Assembly: GCA_008508345.1 (NCBI GenBank)
Contig: QNGE01001310.1
Coordinates: 112,034 to 176,033, forward strand
Direction of reading: 5' to 3'
From: Paragonimus westermani
Taxonomy: Eukaryota > Platyhelminthes > Trematoda > Plagiorchiida > Troglotrematidae
DNA length: 64,000 nt
The position numbers and the translations under genes are program-made. The notes under the pieces are model-generated. The model was not told where the DNA came from. It was given only the letters and a program-made list of their open reading frames with translations, and did not search any database. Below are positions 37,231 through 48,725 of the stretch, piece by piece. Every line of letters starts with the position of its first letter. Position 1 is the stretch's first letter.

Positions 37231-38050
37231 ATGCCGAAATCCACAAGGAAACTTGAAGAAGACGAAAATTCTTCTACTCCCTTCACCTCCGGAGACTTCA
37301 GTCACCTCATGCAAACGCCGACGAACATCCTAGAATATCGACGAAACTCACACAGCAGGGGTGCAAATATCGATTCCACATCCCGACAAGTGTACTGTGG
37401 GGGATGCACTATTCCCGTTGGGAAGGTCAATTAGGCCCCATCTTCGTAACTTCCCAGCAGAGTCCCGCAACAACCTTATTCTGAATTTGCTGATCGGAGA
37501 GGCCTTCGATATTGTTGTCGAGGCAAAAAATCTAGACACCGCCGTATCAGATGAGACGTTTACCGAGCCATGACGTCTATTTGACTCCCCCTTGCATCCG
37601 ACTGTCTACCGTAGACAGCTCGAGGGGAAAACCGTCTGGCCGTTTGCTCGCGAACTGCGGCACCTGGCCGAACGCGGATATGAGAAAGTGTCCTCAGAGG
37701 AATTCCGAAAGCGGACTCTGGAACAGCTAGTAGAGAGCATTTGGCCAACGAACAGAAAGAGGGTGATCCTACTTCATCCACCCAGCGACGTTGTCGCCGC
37801 AGTGCAATTGGCCGAGGACCTCGAGCGGGTTGAGGCGGCCGTCGGCCGACCAGAACAATATTGCGTAGCGGTACGGGTGACCAGCCAGAGAAACAGCCCC
37901 CTAATGCATAGAAGGAGCTCAGACCGGTATCGGGGACATAGCCACTCGCAGTATGGTGGCCGCGAATGGCGACCTTGGTGGAACAAGTCGAGTAGACAAT
38001 GCGACTTTGCGTTCCGGGCAAATCGTCAAGGCCCTGAAACTGTCGACTAG
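37231..38050 (+). pseudogene. gag: Gypsy gag, broken
   Basis: The ATG at 37231 lies 15 bases past the primer site and reads MPKSTRKLEEDENSSTPFTS. The frame is lost near 37360 and continues in the +1 frame, with an in-frame stop at 37571. The body (37592-38050) shows the alpha-helical capsid pattern RRQLEGKTVWPFARELRHLA and YEKVSSEEFRKRTLEQLVES. No intact zinc knuckle is visible; a basic Arg/Ser-rich end is present instead. Gag forms the virus-like particle that packages element RNA. Confidence 0.8.
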
Positions 38051-38134
38051 GCCACCGGAAGCTACGTTAGAAGAGGTGAGCACTACAGTCGAGTTTACGT
38101 TCCTTCCCTTATCGATTGTTCCCAACCGCTGGCA

Positions 38135-38305
38135 GAACTCACGGTTCAGATAATAATACGTGGAGTAGCACTTGTAGGTCTGGTAGATGCCGGAGCTTCC
38201 TCAAGTATAACCGGCATACACACACAGTACGCAGACTCTCGGGTCACAAACAAAAACCGTGTTGTCAACGCATCCTTACGGCAAGCGGTGACTAAATGCC
38301 GAAGG
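38135..38305 (+). pseudogene. Gypsy aspartic protease, fragment
   Basis: LTVQIIIRGVALVGLVDAGA followed by SSSITG is the active-site strand of a retroviral-type aspartic protease, with DAGA in place of the usual D(S/T)GA. The frame stops soon after. The enzyme would cleave the Gag-Pol polyprotein. Confidence 0.75.
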
Positions 38306-38669
38306 AGGGCATAATCGTTGCACCGGTTATGATAGCCGGATGCCATATAGGGCACAGTTTTGTGGTGAGCCCCAACCTCCAATTCTGTGTTGTGATGAGG
38401 ATGGATCGTTTAGGCCGTCAGGTGCACGATCGATTTGCACAGCCTTAAGCTAAGGAAACCGTCTGGCGTCACTCATCTGACATCTATGTCCAGAACTCTG
38501 CCAGAAACCGACTTCTCTCTACGTCACTACCGCCCCTTCCGAAGTGAATCGCCAAATTGGCCAGATGATCCAATCAAATGGAGCTCCCAGCAACTTGCGA
38601 AGTTCTCAATGTTTGAAATGGATAATCAAAAATCGACCACCAATGTTCGCGTGGGAGGGAGCGACGTTA

Positions 38670-39730
38670 GGTGGTACAAGCATTTTGAAGCACGGAATTA
38701 ATACAGGGAATGGGCCTCCAATCAAGATAACCCTACGCAGGATACCTGCACATCTTCAAGATGAGGTACGTAAGATGGTTGACGACATGTTACAGATGAA
38801 CGCGATCCGGCCCTCGAAGTCTCCATGGGCTGCCCCAATAGTCCTGGTAAAAAATAAAGGCGATGAATTACGGTTGTGTGGATTACAGAAAGCTCGATGG
38901 AGTGACAAAGAAAAAGGCATTTCCGTTACCAAGAATTAATGACCTGTTTTGATGCCCTCGGCGGAGTCACGTATTTTGGCACGTTGAACTTGACATCAGG
39001 TAATTGGCAGGTGGAGGTCGAAGGAAACGATCGGGCAAAGGCGGCCGTCACCGTACTGTCAGGGCTGTATGAGTTCGAAGTTATGCTCTTTGGACTATCA
39101 AACGCACCTGCGACATTTCGACGCTTGATGTAAAAAGCATTACATGTCTTGATCCCTAAGACATGCCTAGTGTATCTAGATGATGTCATAGTCCATGGAA
39201 GGTCCGAACGAGAGCATGTGCGTAATTTAAAGGGCGTGCGGGACCGCCTGGCCGAAGTTGGTTTAAAACTGAGGCCCTCAAATTGTCACTTCCTACTCAT
39301 AGTGGTAACATTCCTGGGGCATGTAATCTCGGGGGCGGGTATCCACACAGACCCAAAAAAGACGGAACAAATTCGACCTGGGCCTACGTCGAAGGGCGCA
39401 AACAAGCTGATGAGCTTCCTAGGCCAACGTCCTATTATTGCCGCTCCATCACTGACTTCGCTTGCATTTCTACTCCCCTGAACAGACTACTACAAAATAG
39501 TCAGGAATTTACGTGGACAGAAGAATGTGACCATGCTTTTAAATCTTTAAGCGGAGCTCTGTGCACGGCTCTAGTGCTAGCTTCTCCGGACCTGTCGCCG
39601 AAGGCCGGGGAGTTTGTTCTGAATAGCGATACAAATGACTGTGCAATCGGAGCGGTTCTCTCGCAACTAGGAATGGAACAAGTGATAGCCTGCGGTAGCT
39701 GGTGTTTAAGTAACTACGAGAGAACATAAT
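38670..39730 (+). pseudogene. pol: Gypsy reverse transcriptase and RNase H, broken
   Basis: Ordered RT motifs: LQMNAIRPSKSPWAAPIVLV, then after a frameshift near 38875 DYRKLDGVTKKKAFPLPRIN, FGTLNLTSGNWQV (Asp replaced by Asn in the first catalytic motif, usually LDL.SGYWQ), LFGLSNAPATF, a stop at 39131, and the intact YLDDVIVHG box at 39172-39198. VVTFLGHVISGAGIHTDP and PLNRLL follow. RNase H begins with LNSDTNDCAIGAVLSQ near 39620. The loss of the first Asp and the breaks make it inactive. RT copies element RNA to DNA. Confidence 0.92.
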
Positions 39731-40199
39731 GTACGACCAGAGGAGAAATGCCTACGCTAGTATTCTTTGTGTGATATTTCCGACAGCATCTTCTGGGCAA
39801 AAGTTTTATTGTACGCACAGACCACCGGTCTCTCCCCTGGCTACAAAACTTCAGAGACACAGAGGAGCAGTTAGCCCTATGGCAAGAGATCCCACAGGAA
39901 TACGACTTTGTATGTGAACACAGACCGGGCAGAGGACACTCGAAAGCTGACTCGTCATCAAGGCATCCTGAGCGCAATCGCGGCGACTGTCCGTCTTGTA
40001 CTACGCAACACGTGGCGTCGATCAACCTACTGAGTGCAGAATATGGCCGCTGAAAGCAGGCCCAAGCAACAGATAATGAGACTGCGCCAATCTATGAAAG
40101 GTGCCGGAACAGTGGGGGCACACCAACAAGCAGGGAAATGGGAGGAAGTGGCTATGAATCTCGCTGTCTTAGGACGCTATGTGAACAGCTCAAGATGGC

Positions 40200-41100
40200 A
40201 GAGGGAGTATTATTAATCCAATATAGACTCGCTTACACGAGAAGCATCGTGGTCCCTCAATCTATGGTACGTGACGTCATAACAGACTTACACCTAGGGC
40301 TCGGACATGCGGGAACAAACAAGTTGGAAGCGGCCGCACGACAACCATTTGGTGGTCGCATCAGCGGAGGGATGTCAGGTTGTTATGCCAATCGTGCGAG
40401 AAAGGTGGCACTTTCAAAAGCCCTCAAACGGGACGTCGAGCACCGTTGCAAATTATGGCCGCAGGATATTCTACTGAGTTGGCCGGTGTGGATGTTGTGG
40501 GGCCGTTGACCAAGACACCCCGAAATAATCGGTACATCTTGGTCCTGGTGTGAAGCTGTCCCACTTGCACAAGTGGATATATCTGCAGTAGCAACAGCCA
40601 TCGTCGACCACTGGCTGTGGCTGTGGGGAGTCCCGGCCCAACCCCATTCAGACCAAGGATCCTGCTTCGAAAGCTCCTTGATTCGCGAAATGTGTAGGCT
40701 ACTAGGAATAGATAAGACGCGAACCACAGATTACCACCCGCAAGGCAATGGGCAAATGGAAAGGACTAATTTGTCCCTCAAAAATCTCCTCAAAGCTTTC
40801 GCAGAGGAGAGTATCACCGAATGGGACTTACCTATACCGAAATGTTTGTCAGCTTATCGCAGCGACATTCACTCTTCGATTGACACAACCCCACATTTTT
40901 GTGGACAGGCTGAGAAGTGAGACTAGCCTCAGATGCAAGGTTGCCCGTTACACAGCAACTGCAACTTCTGGTAGCACAATACGTAAGCAACCTCCTTGAC
41001 ACATTTCGGCGGGCCCACCGGATAGCGCGAGCACATCTGGAGACACCTCACAAGCATCAGGGGGACTATTACGATAAGAGGGTATTTGGGGCCCCCTGAA
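40200..41100 (+). pseudogene. Gypsy integrase, broken
   Basis: The zinc-binding HHCC segment is recognisable near 40290 (HLGLGHAGTNKLEAAARQPF), with the second Cys pair shifted in frame. The catalytic core shows HSDQGSCFESS (second acidic residue), TRTTDYHPQGNGQMERTN (the Glu of D,D-E) and a Gypsy-type DTTPHFCG. A tail with HKHQGDYYDKRVFG completes the C-terminus in another frame (to 41099). Integrase inserts the cDNA into the genome. Several frame changes separate the parts. Confidence 0.88.
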
Positions 41101-41395
41101 GGTTGGCGAAAGGGTGTAGTTGCACAACACGGTTCCGAGCACGGGAGTCCCAGTGATGATGCATAAGCAATGGACAGGGCCGTATGTTGTCGAGCGAATA
41201 CTTTTGGAGGCAACCTGTCAAATTACTGAACCGACAGGAGCCAACAGATAGCCAATTGTGGTTCACTTCAATCAATTAAAACCATACACATAAACTACAG
41301 GCCGGGGGCCATCACCTGTGGTCCCTGAGGTCGGGATGGAAGTGGAAACCCCGAACGTGCTAGACATAAGCGAAGCACTGGGGACGGTGCACGGC

Positions 41396-41406
41396 GAAGG
41401 GGGGAA
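41396..41406 (+). other. Polypurine tract
   Basis: GAAGGGGGGAA lies three bases before the 3' LTR, the position where plus-strand DNA synthesis is primed in LTR elements. Confidence 0.8.
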
Positions 41407-41409
41407 TTG

Positions 41410-41664
41410 CGTAACACGCGACCGAAACTAGTTAGCGCGCACGCATCAAATCTGAAGCGTTGGTCGTTGCACGGCTGCTTCGTTTACTTTCAGACCGCTA
41501 CGTCAACGTTGTGCACGAGGAACTCGAACCAACCGACACGCAGACAAACAAACAGGACAAATGTACTGAAACATGACCCTTGTACATTTGTGCCCTTGTC
41601 CTTTTCGCTATTTTAGTATTGCCACGTGTTGAACACAAAAATTTCGGTCGTAATCTCTGTTACA
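41410..41664 (+). repeat. 3' LTR of the Gypsy element
   Basis: Partner of the 5' LTR. It retains 13 bases (CGACACGCAGACA) missing from the 5' copy and lacks the 19 bases before the terminal GTTACA. Confidence 0.9.
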
Positions 41665-41950
41665 ATCAGCTTGTGGGGTGCCAACTGATGTAACTACTCA
41701 ACTGTTCTATCGAATTTTGAAGGTTCTAATTACCACCGACTCAGAAGCATGTATCCCAAATTTTTCTTCTTAAAGTGTAGTTTTTCTCATATAACGTCTG
41801 TTTTGTTGCTTTATTCAGATAGCTGGCTGATTGTACAAATTACAATTGTGGTGTCCAAATGTGTATATGGCTCCTAAATGTGTACTTTGATCACGCTCTC
41901 CCGAACATTTCTCACAGATGCGCCGAGAAATATAACAGTATTATTATCGT
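41665..41950. repeat. Right part of interspersed repeat, split by the Gypsy insertion
   Basis: It matches 30045-30330 from TGATGTAAC through GTGTATATG, TGATCACGCTCTCC and GAAATATAAC to TTATTATT. With the left part ending at 36945 it rebuilds one repeat copy without the Gypsy element. Confidence 0.75.
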
Positions 41951-43269
41951 CACGACGATGTTTGACGATTGCCTGACAAGATGCGGGTCTAAAAATCTTA
42001 GCCGTCCTAAGACCAAGGAAAATGGTATACTGTTAAAACTGAACAACGCCTCAATGCAAATAAGCGACGTATTCTTCAGCCGACCAACACCGTGGACGTG
42101 TCAAGAACAAGTCCGGGCTGTCAAAGGTTGTTACGGACTCCTTTAGCCTTACTGCATGCTAACCGACACCGCATTTGTGCCGTATCGTTACGATGCCAAC
42201 GCCACTCTCAGGGTATCCGCAGACGACATCGACATAAGTGTTGATGCCTTTCCACAAAAGTTCTCAGGTGGACACAAAAACCCGTCCCCGATTTCTTGTA
42301 GACACTTACTGCACATCGTAAACAACACGACAAGCTTCGTTGCAAGTTCCTCAGATAAACCCCCAAATGTCGTCGGTTCGTGGCCCTCAGCGCTCACAGA
42401 CCGTTGACTTAGGTATTCCGCAAACGTAGGAACAGTCATGGTCACTGAAACTTCGTCGCTTCAACTTCGTACCATAATTTCTTACATGCGTATAACGGAT
42501 CTTTCATAACAATAACGTCATGATTGGTTCCTTGTCACAGGTATTAACACCTGTTGGCCACAACATTATAAGCTTAAAGGCAGTGGCCGACGCATAATAC
42601 ATCGAAAGTGATAACCTTACGTCTTGCTGCCAGTCATCTTTGCGTCTTGCGGACCGGGTTACACCTGAAATTAGTTCGTGAGACACCACTGCGAGACGTC
42701 CCATTTTGATGTTGCCACCAGCAACCCAACGCAATGTATATACCAGTCAACATAGCATTGTTAATTCTGGCCTTCATACCACCACCATGCATACCTGTGA
42801 CAGGCATGTTTGCTTCAGTATAAAAACTAGTTTGAGTACCGGACCCCTCCTTGCTTATTCTGTCGACGATCTAAGACTATCTGGTAAATGTCCGCTCTAG
42901 GAGACCGATATCCTTAACTGCAGCCAGCCCCGCGCATAAGCATGTGGTTGAGGTCGGGGAAACAGTGTTCAACAAGTTTGTCTCCTGAAGGCGTTTTCAG
43001 AGTTATGGTCCTGGTTGTGGTGGAGAAAATGCAATAAAATGGACTTTGACAAGAGCAAAACTCAAGCGCGAAGGTTGATCAGGTGGGGCGCCGTACAACA
43101 AAACACGTTTCTATTAGGAGGTATGGAAACTCAAGGCCACCATTCCTGAAAAAATGACACGTATTATGCATGTCAAATTAATAGACATCTGGCAGGAATG
43201 ATGAACACTGTAAAATTGATCCTGACGGTTCAAAACAATCCGGTCAGTAAATTGTAATCCGTAATCTAA

Positions 43270-43505
43270 GTAATGTTCAATCAAACGGTCGGGTTAATGA
43301 GAGTATCTTTCAAGTCCGAAGGCATCAGAAGACATCGAGACTGTTGGAATATATACAGCACTACTGAGGGAGTTACAATAAAGGCGCTGTCTCACCTTGA
43401 CCACACACTCAAATTATCCAGCCTAAGGAGGCATCCGAAAGGAGCAATCACAAACCAGTCAGCTGTACATGGGTTGATTCAATCAGCCGGGTATAGATTG
43501 AAGTG
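43270..43505 (+). mobile_element. CR1-like LINE fragment (C-terminal part of RT ORF)
   Basis: The frame reads GIRRHRDCWNIYSTTEG, then ALSHLDHTLKLSSLRRHPKG and a VHGLIQSAG end. In CR1-type LINE proteins this wording lies after the polymerase palm, where L..L.L.SLE.RR.RGDLI is expected. No palm motif is readable upstream, although 42820-42895 (LLAYSVDDLRLSG) could be a damaged YADD region. Clearly a truncated, inactive copy. Confidence 0.55.
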
Positions 43506-45248
43506 AACGTGCAAAACGATACCGAGCAAGAATGTAGGGCATTCTTTGGGTTTCAAAATCTCCCCCGAATGACCCTGCCACACTCTTCTTCATTAACTCG
43601 TCTAACTACACGCTACCTGTTATTCTCACAATCCGTGTCTAAAAGTACTGATTCCTCCAGCTCGCATCCTCAGTCAGTGAATCTCACTCACCTGACCACA
43701 CACTCACTGATATCTGTCAATCTCATCCTCCCTATACCTGTGAATACGACCTTATACACTCCGCCATGAAGCTGTTGACAGCTACTCAGACTGCCAGAAG
43801 ACCGGGTATATGGACAGATATCACGGCGATCCTATCGCATTTCGTCGTTTCCTTCCTGCTTGTCGGTCACTTGTGCTTGTGCCTGTCGTATCTTTTGGAG
43901 TATTGACGGTCTATTGCGTCCAAACACTGCTATCTCACGGACTCGAACGAACTGAGGCCTGTTTCCTGCAATTGGTCATATTGCTCATTTTAATAGTATC
44001 ACATTTCCGTCGACTTCATTTGGTTCTGATATTTGGCGTCGTTGGTCATACGTGCGTCCCTCCACGTTCGTCAGGAAAACGTACAAAGAGACCTGTGGCA
44101 GAAAAGCCACGATAATTGTAGAAAGCAAGAGAAACATTTTATATGTGCAGTCATGACGCCTCATTTACCATGACTGTTCATCACACATGGTAAAATAAAA
44201 TAACAGCAAACTTTGGATCGACTTTTCGCCAAGTTGTTTGTCGTCTGATTTCTGTATAATGTAATTTTCGTTCACGTGGGTCGATTACACTTTGAATGTT
44301 TTGTTACCTTAATGATCTTATGAGATGGAATTTAACTGGTATATATTCGCTTAGATATCCCGGGCGTATGTCCGAACTCGAAACTATCCTCTGGTGACGG
44401 TGAGGAGGTCTAGCTGTCAGTTGTCCGCGCGAAGGGCCATGCTATGCGCTGCTTGCTCTTCGTCACGGTTCCACACCTCGCGTCTAAGCATGTCTAGTGG
44501 TGTCTACAAACTGTTTACAACAGAGCTTGATTGCATTCACCCTGTTCTCCCTGCAGTAGGACCGCTAGACACACTGCTAGCTTTTTATCTGAAGCGTCAC
44601 TCCCTGCAGCGAATGCACCATCCACTGACCCACTGTCTGTACTGAGTAAGGTGTGTGAATCAAGCGTCGCTGATGTAGCATCATATGCGCCAATTGCACC
44701 TGGCGCAAAGTCGAAGAGGCCTACCACGGTTATTCCGAATATGCACGAACCAATCACAGCCGACAACCTGCCACAACATGTAAGACGACAGGACATAATT
44801 CCAAGGTTGTCCGCTCAGTCCTGCTGCTCGGGGGAGCTACGTTGGAGATGCCATAAGGTCAACAAAGTCCTCTGGGGATGTCAACGCATCATCTTCTGAA
44901 TCTTCAAGCTTCCCCACCTGAAAAAAATTCTGCGCTTGGTTAGGAGCTTTCGTAATATGCTGCAAGCTGCTTAAAGTTCCGCGACCAGAATAATCGAGGG
45001 CTCCACGAGACTCTTCGTACCAAACCGGGTATCAATCAGTGTGTAGCGAGAAGGCGTCCAATAAAACACAATCTTTGTTGTCCAACGCGCTAGTCCCCAT
45101 GCCACACGCGCGCTAGCGTTTATTAGTCATCATTCCGGACCACAACACCCCAAGGTTTCCGCTCACGCATCGTGTGCACTTCTGCCCGGATTATGTGCGT
45201 GATTGGCGCCGTCTATCGGGGGGTTCTGCCCGCCATTCTACGCCCGTT
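43506..45248. other. Unassigned, possibly 5' part of a CR1-like LINE
   Basis: Open frames at 43810-44115 and 44531-44899 have no motif I can name. Their position before the endonuclease of the next LINE would fit a 5' UTR or ORF1, but that is a guess. Confidence 0.3.
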
Positions 45249-45560
45249 GGTCCGATTTCGTTGAGCAGTGGTTCGTCCGGTCGCTTTTGTTCTCCTCCAT
45301 CTACCTCCGCTGGCTTCTAAACGTAGTCCACGACCACTTTGCGATATTCCTGCGAGTGTTGGAATAATCGCGCCTCTGATCTCGTTGTTCCTTCTCTTTT
45401 CCCTGCTATGTCTCGCCCGATGGTCCGATCCAGTCGAGCGATGACTCATCCGGTCGCCCCCGCCATCCCCGATCCGCTCTTTGTGGGGTTTTGGACATGC
45501 CTCCCCACGCGTCAAAGTATTCCGCCGAGTGTTGGAATACCCACACCTCCGACCTGAGTA
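45249..45560 (+). repeat. Two-unit tandem repeat, period 173 bp
   Basis: GGTCCGAT recurs at 45249 and 45422, and ATTCC(T/G)(G/C)CGAGTGTTGGAATA at 45346 and 45519, both 173 bp apart. The units are clearly diverged. It precedes the LINE endonuclease and may be part of its 5' region. Confidence 0.65.
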
Positions 45561-46656
45561 TTCACCACAAGTGCTCCGATCTCTATCACTGGGCTGACCT
45601 GGGCAGTGATTTTCGCACTAACCGTGGAACGCCGGCTAACAAACATAGTGCCTCTGGCGCCTTATTTGATGGCATATGAACCGCTGGATTATTCTGGAGC
45701 CCGGGTATATCCAGATGTGATAGCGACTGAATGACAGTGGAGAAAGCTCGTCGACAAGAAACTGGGGACCACTGAACTATTTCGCATTATTATTACTAAA
45801 GGTGTTCCCGATTCTACCAACGACGACCCAGAACATGACAGAAACCAGCTGCGATTCCTGCCAGCTAAATCTGAAATCGGTAATGTCCAAACGCACCGTG
45901 CTCACCGCATCCTACGCCCCAAGCCCGAGTAAGGCTATGCTCCCCCGCGATCCCTCGGAATCACCGTCACCTCACAAGGAATGGCGTGATATATTCTGGG
46001 GCGGTTCCGCTATCGGGGTCGTCTAATCTCTAGTTGGATTACGCTCCACACCTATTGGTCCAAAAAGAACGTGGCTTATCAAGTTCCAGTCACCACTTGT
46101 GCGCCCGTCACCTTATGCTGTGTAATAAAGATAAAATGACTTCAGAAAACCTACCACGGCTTTCTTGTGTACAGCCGACGACCCCCACCACAGTTGCAAT
46201 GTGAATGATCCGCCTCATTTACAGTCCCAGAATAACACTCACTCGTTCACTGTTGACTCTGCGAAGTTTTCGTACAGGACTTTGCTCAGTTAAGTGAATA
46301 AATTATCAAGGCTTCGTGGGCTCTGTTCTTACGTAGAGCCCCGGGTTGTTTCTATAGCTGAATCGCTGTCCGAAAGTTTCTATCTAGGTTCCTAGCTCAT
46401 CTTAGAGGATATAGTCCTCCGTGATTATGAGAGTGAAGGAAGTGGAAAGGGATCAGCCTTCCATATCCACACTTCTCTCCCAGCTTTTCTGTATAACGCT
46501 GCAGTACTTGGTGTGATCCAGGAAACACCATGTGCCTTATTCTTCTAAGTAGTTCCAGTAGTTGGCCCGTAGGGGTGCTATATCTTCCTTCCGCCTTATG
46601 ATAACACAAAAGATGCACTTCTATTACTAGATTGGATCTTTTACTCACCTTAGGAT

Positions 46657-48330
46657 TTGCCCATTATCATGCTTATGGGCGGCTTCAGATCACTCCGAAT
46701 TGATTACAGTTTTCCCACGCACAGGCACGGAAACATCTGTCTGCATTTGTCTTTTACACAATCGGAGTGCTGGTCTTCACGAAACACATCAGTCTTCACT
46801 GGGCGGCGTACCAGCCAAAACCCGCCGCGATTGGACCACATGTTAACCGACGAGGATCGGATGGATGATGACTTTAAAGCCACCATACCATTCGAACTGA
46901 ATGGCTGTACAGTCTTTTTATTTGACTTCATTTGCAGTTCAAGCCCAATCCGCTCAAAGATTATCAATCTCAAAAACTCTTGCGAAGTTGATGTGCAGAA
47001 ATTGTGTGGCTAGTTGTCAACGCAGCCTCGAGTGTTCTCCATTCTCTCTTTTCTCTCTGTCTTTCGTCTCTGTGGGAGTCCAACAGTTGTTTTTCGCAGC
47101 TGTTGGTGTATCTATACTATTGTCAGGCACTGAATGGAACAAGCCTCTGAGTCAATTACGCCCTCACAACACCTAAGCTCATCCTGAAGAAGTAGTAGGC
47201 TTCGACGTGCTACCGGTTATTAGGATCTGAACATGGTCAAAGCGCACGTACCGCCTTCAAGAAATCAATGTAATTCGTTAGTTCGTGAAAACAGTCCTCA
47301 TTATCACCAAAGTTTTACGGAACGCTTTATTGCTGATTTAAATGGCCTATTCCGATTCTAGTGCCAACTCGCAAGACTAAAGCTGGGGTTCCGCAACCCA
47401 TGGGTCTATTAAGCCCTATTAGCCCCGGTTCTGATGTCGCTGTTGCTGCAGCTGAGCTCTACGGCATCATTTTTGCGCAGTCTCTGATAGTTTCTCAGGC
47501 ACGCCTAGACAGTGAAATTGATGGGAAACGCACTGAGAATACTTCCTTCTCGACAGTGTTTGATAGACCCGAGTGCCTTAGGGACAGTCCTACTGGCCTC
47601 GACGGTACAACTCCCAAGGCCCTTGTGAAGTGGCTGGGTAGCCTGCTGCTCCATTTGTCTTACTGTTTTTGCGTTTCATCTTTCACGGGCCAGAACGCGG
47701 CAGCCGGAAACTTGTGGGCATCGCAATCATCTCCAAGGGTGATGAACGTAATTGTCCCAGTGATTACAGACCAGTCGCTCTGCTACTGGACCTCTTAAAA
47801 CTTTAGAGTTCCCGGCTCCGTAAGTACCCCAGCTCTCCTGACTCCATCTCCAATATGCAACACGATTTCACGAAGATGGCTCGTGTATCACCAGACGAGT
47901 GACAGCTACTGATCAGTCGATCAAGGCAATTTTAACCGGTAAGCTTTTGCATTATGGAACATGAAACAACCTAATCCAATGGCTTGGGTCGTATCATGCC
48001 AATTGTTCGTGGTGGGTATGCGAACAGTGTGTTTTCTAACCATGAGCCCATCCCCATTGAGGTAAACCTAAGGTTCAATCCTTGGCTCGATTTTTGATAT
48101 CATTCAGCGATCTCCTACGTTTCACCGCCTCCAGGTTATTGTTAGATGCCGACGCCGCCGGTAGGTCGTGTGCAATAAACATCGGTGACTATTCCCTTAT
48201 CGTGAAGAATTATGTGGACACTCCATATGATTGGTCCCCGTTATACGGAATGGACCTTAACGCCGATAAGTGTCCATTCGTTCTCATTCACAGGCCTCTG
48301 AACACCATGCACTGCCCGCTTCATATAGCG
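46657..48330 (+). mobile_element. CR1-like LINE: endonuclease end and reverse transcriptase, decayed
   Basis: 46780-46960 reads TGRRTSQNPPRLDHMLTDED followed by a ..LFDFIC end, the C-terminal part of an apurinic-type endonuclease in these LINEs. At 47590-47680 LRDSPTGLDGTTPKALVKW gives the first RT block, and in the +1 frame at about 47720 ISKGDERNCPSDYRPVALL gives the next, so a frameshift lies between. NMQHDFTKMARVSPDE near 47870 corresponds to the QHGFRK block. LLLDADAAG near 48140 and a DLNADKCPFVLIHRP end near 48265 fit the YADD and post-palm parts. Many stops; inactive. The RT copies LINE RNA at a nicked target. Confidence 0.75.
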
Positions 48331-48725
48331 CGCAGTTGAAACCAGCAAGCGCACACTGGCCGAATTTGATCTGTGTAACGGTGCGTTCTGCTGTGTTGCA
48401 GATGCAGTTTCATTTTCCGTCGTGCATCCCGTGTGCATCGCTTACTGAGCCAACGGCTCACGTTTGTTTGTTTTGTTTTCTTCCACTGGACTGTTGCTAG
48501 AACACGTACTGTGGAAGAGCACTGTTCCTCAGCGCCCCAACGTTTTCTCAACGTCAGTCAACAAGTGCTACGGACGGTCAGAGTAAAAACTACCGGCTTG
48601 CATGTTGCGCTTCGGACCGTCTTTTTCGAGAAGGATTTTGGACTATTGTTCCGCAAACTCTGTCCAGTTCCCGGAAAGTTGAAGCAAACGCAAAAAAGGC
48701 TAAAAACATCCTGGCGTCACTAAAA
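48330..48725 (+). repeat. Dispersed repeat, copy B
   Basis: It starts GCAGTTGAAACCAGCAAGCG and aligns with copy A at 3255-3600 over most of its length. It directly follows the decayed LINE, so the unit could be a LINE-associated 3' segment or an independent SINE-like repeat. Confidence 0.7.

Larger units (their letters stand above)
36946..41664 (+). mobile_element. Ty3/Gypsy LTR retrotransposon, full-length but decayed
   Basis: Two similar direct repeats of ~255 bp (36946-37204, 41410-41664) begin with TGTAGC/CGTAAC and end GTTACA. They flank, in order, a primer-binding site, gag, protease, reverse transcriptase, RNase H, integrase and a polypurine tract. This domain order defines Ty3/Gypsy. 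Each reading frame carries stops or frameshifts, and the LTRs differ by substitutions and by indels (a 13 bp gap in the 5' LTR and a 19 bp gap in the 3' LTR), so it is old and not autonomous. A tRNA-Trp-type primer is typical of the CsRn1 clade known from flukes, which I infer here. Confidence 0.93.
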
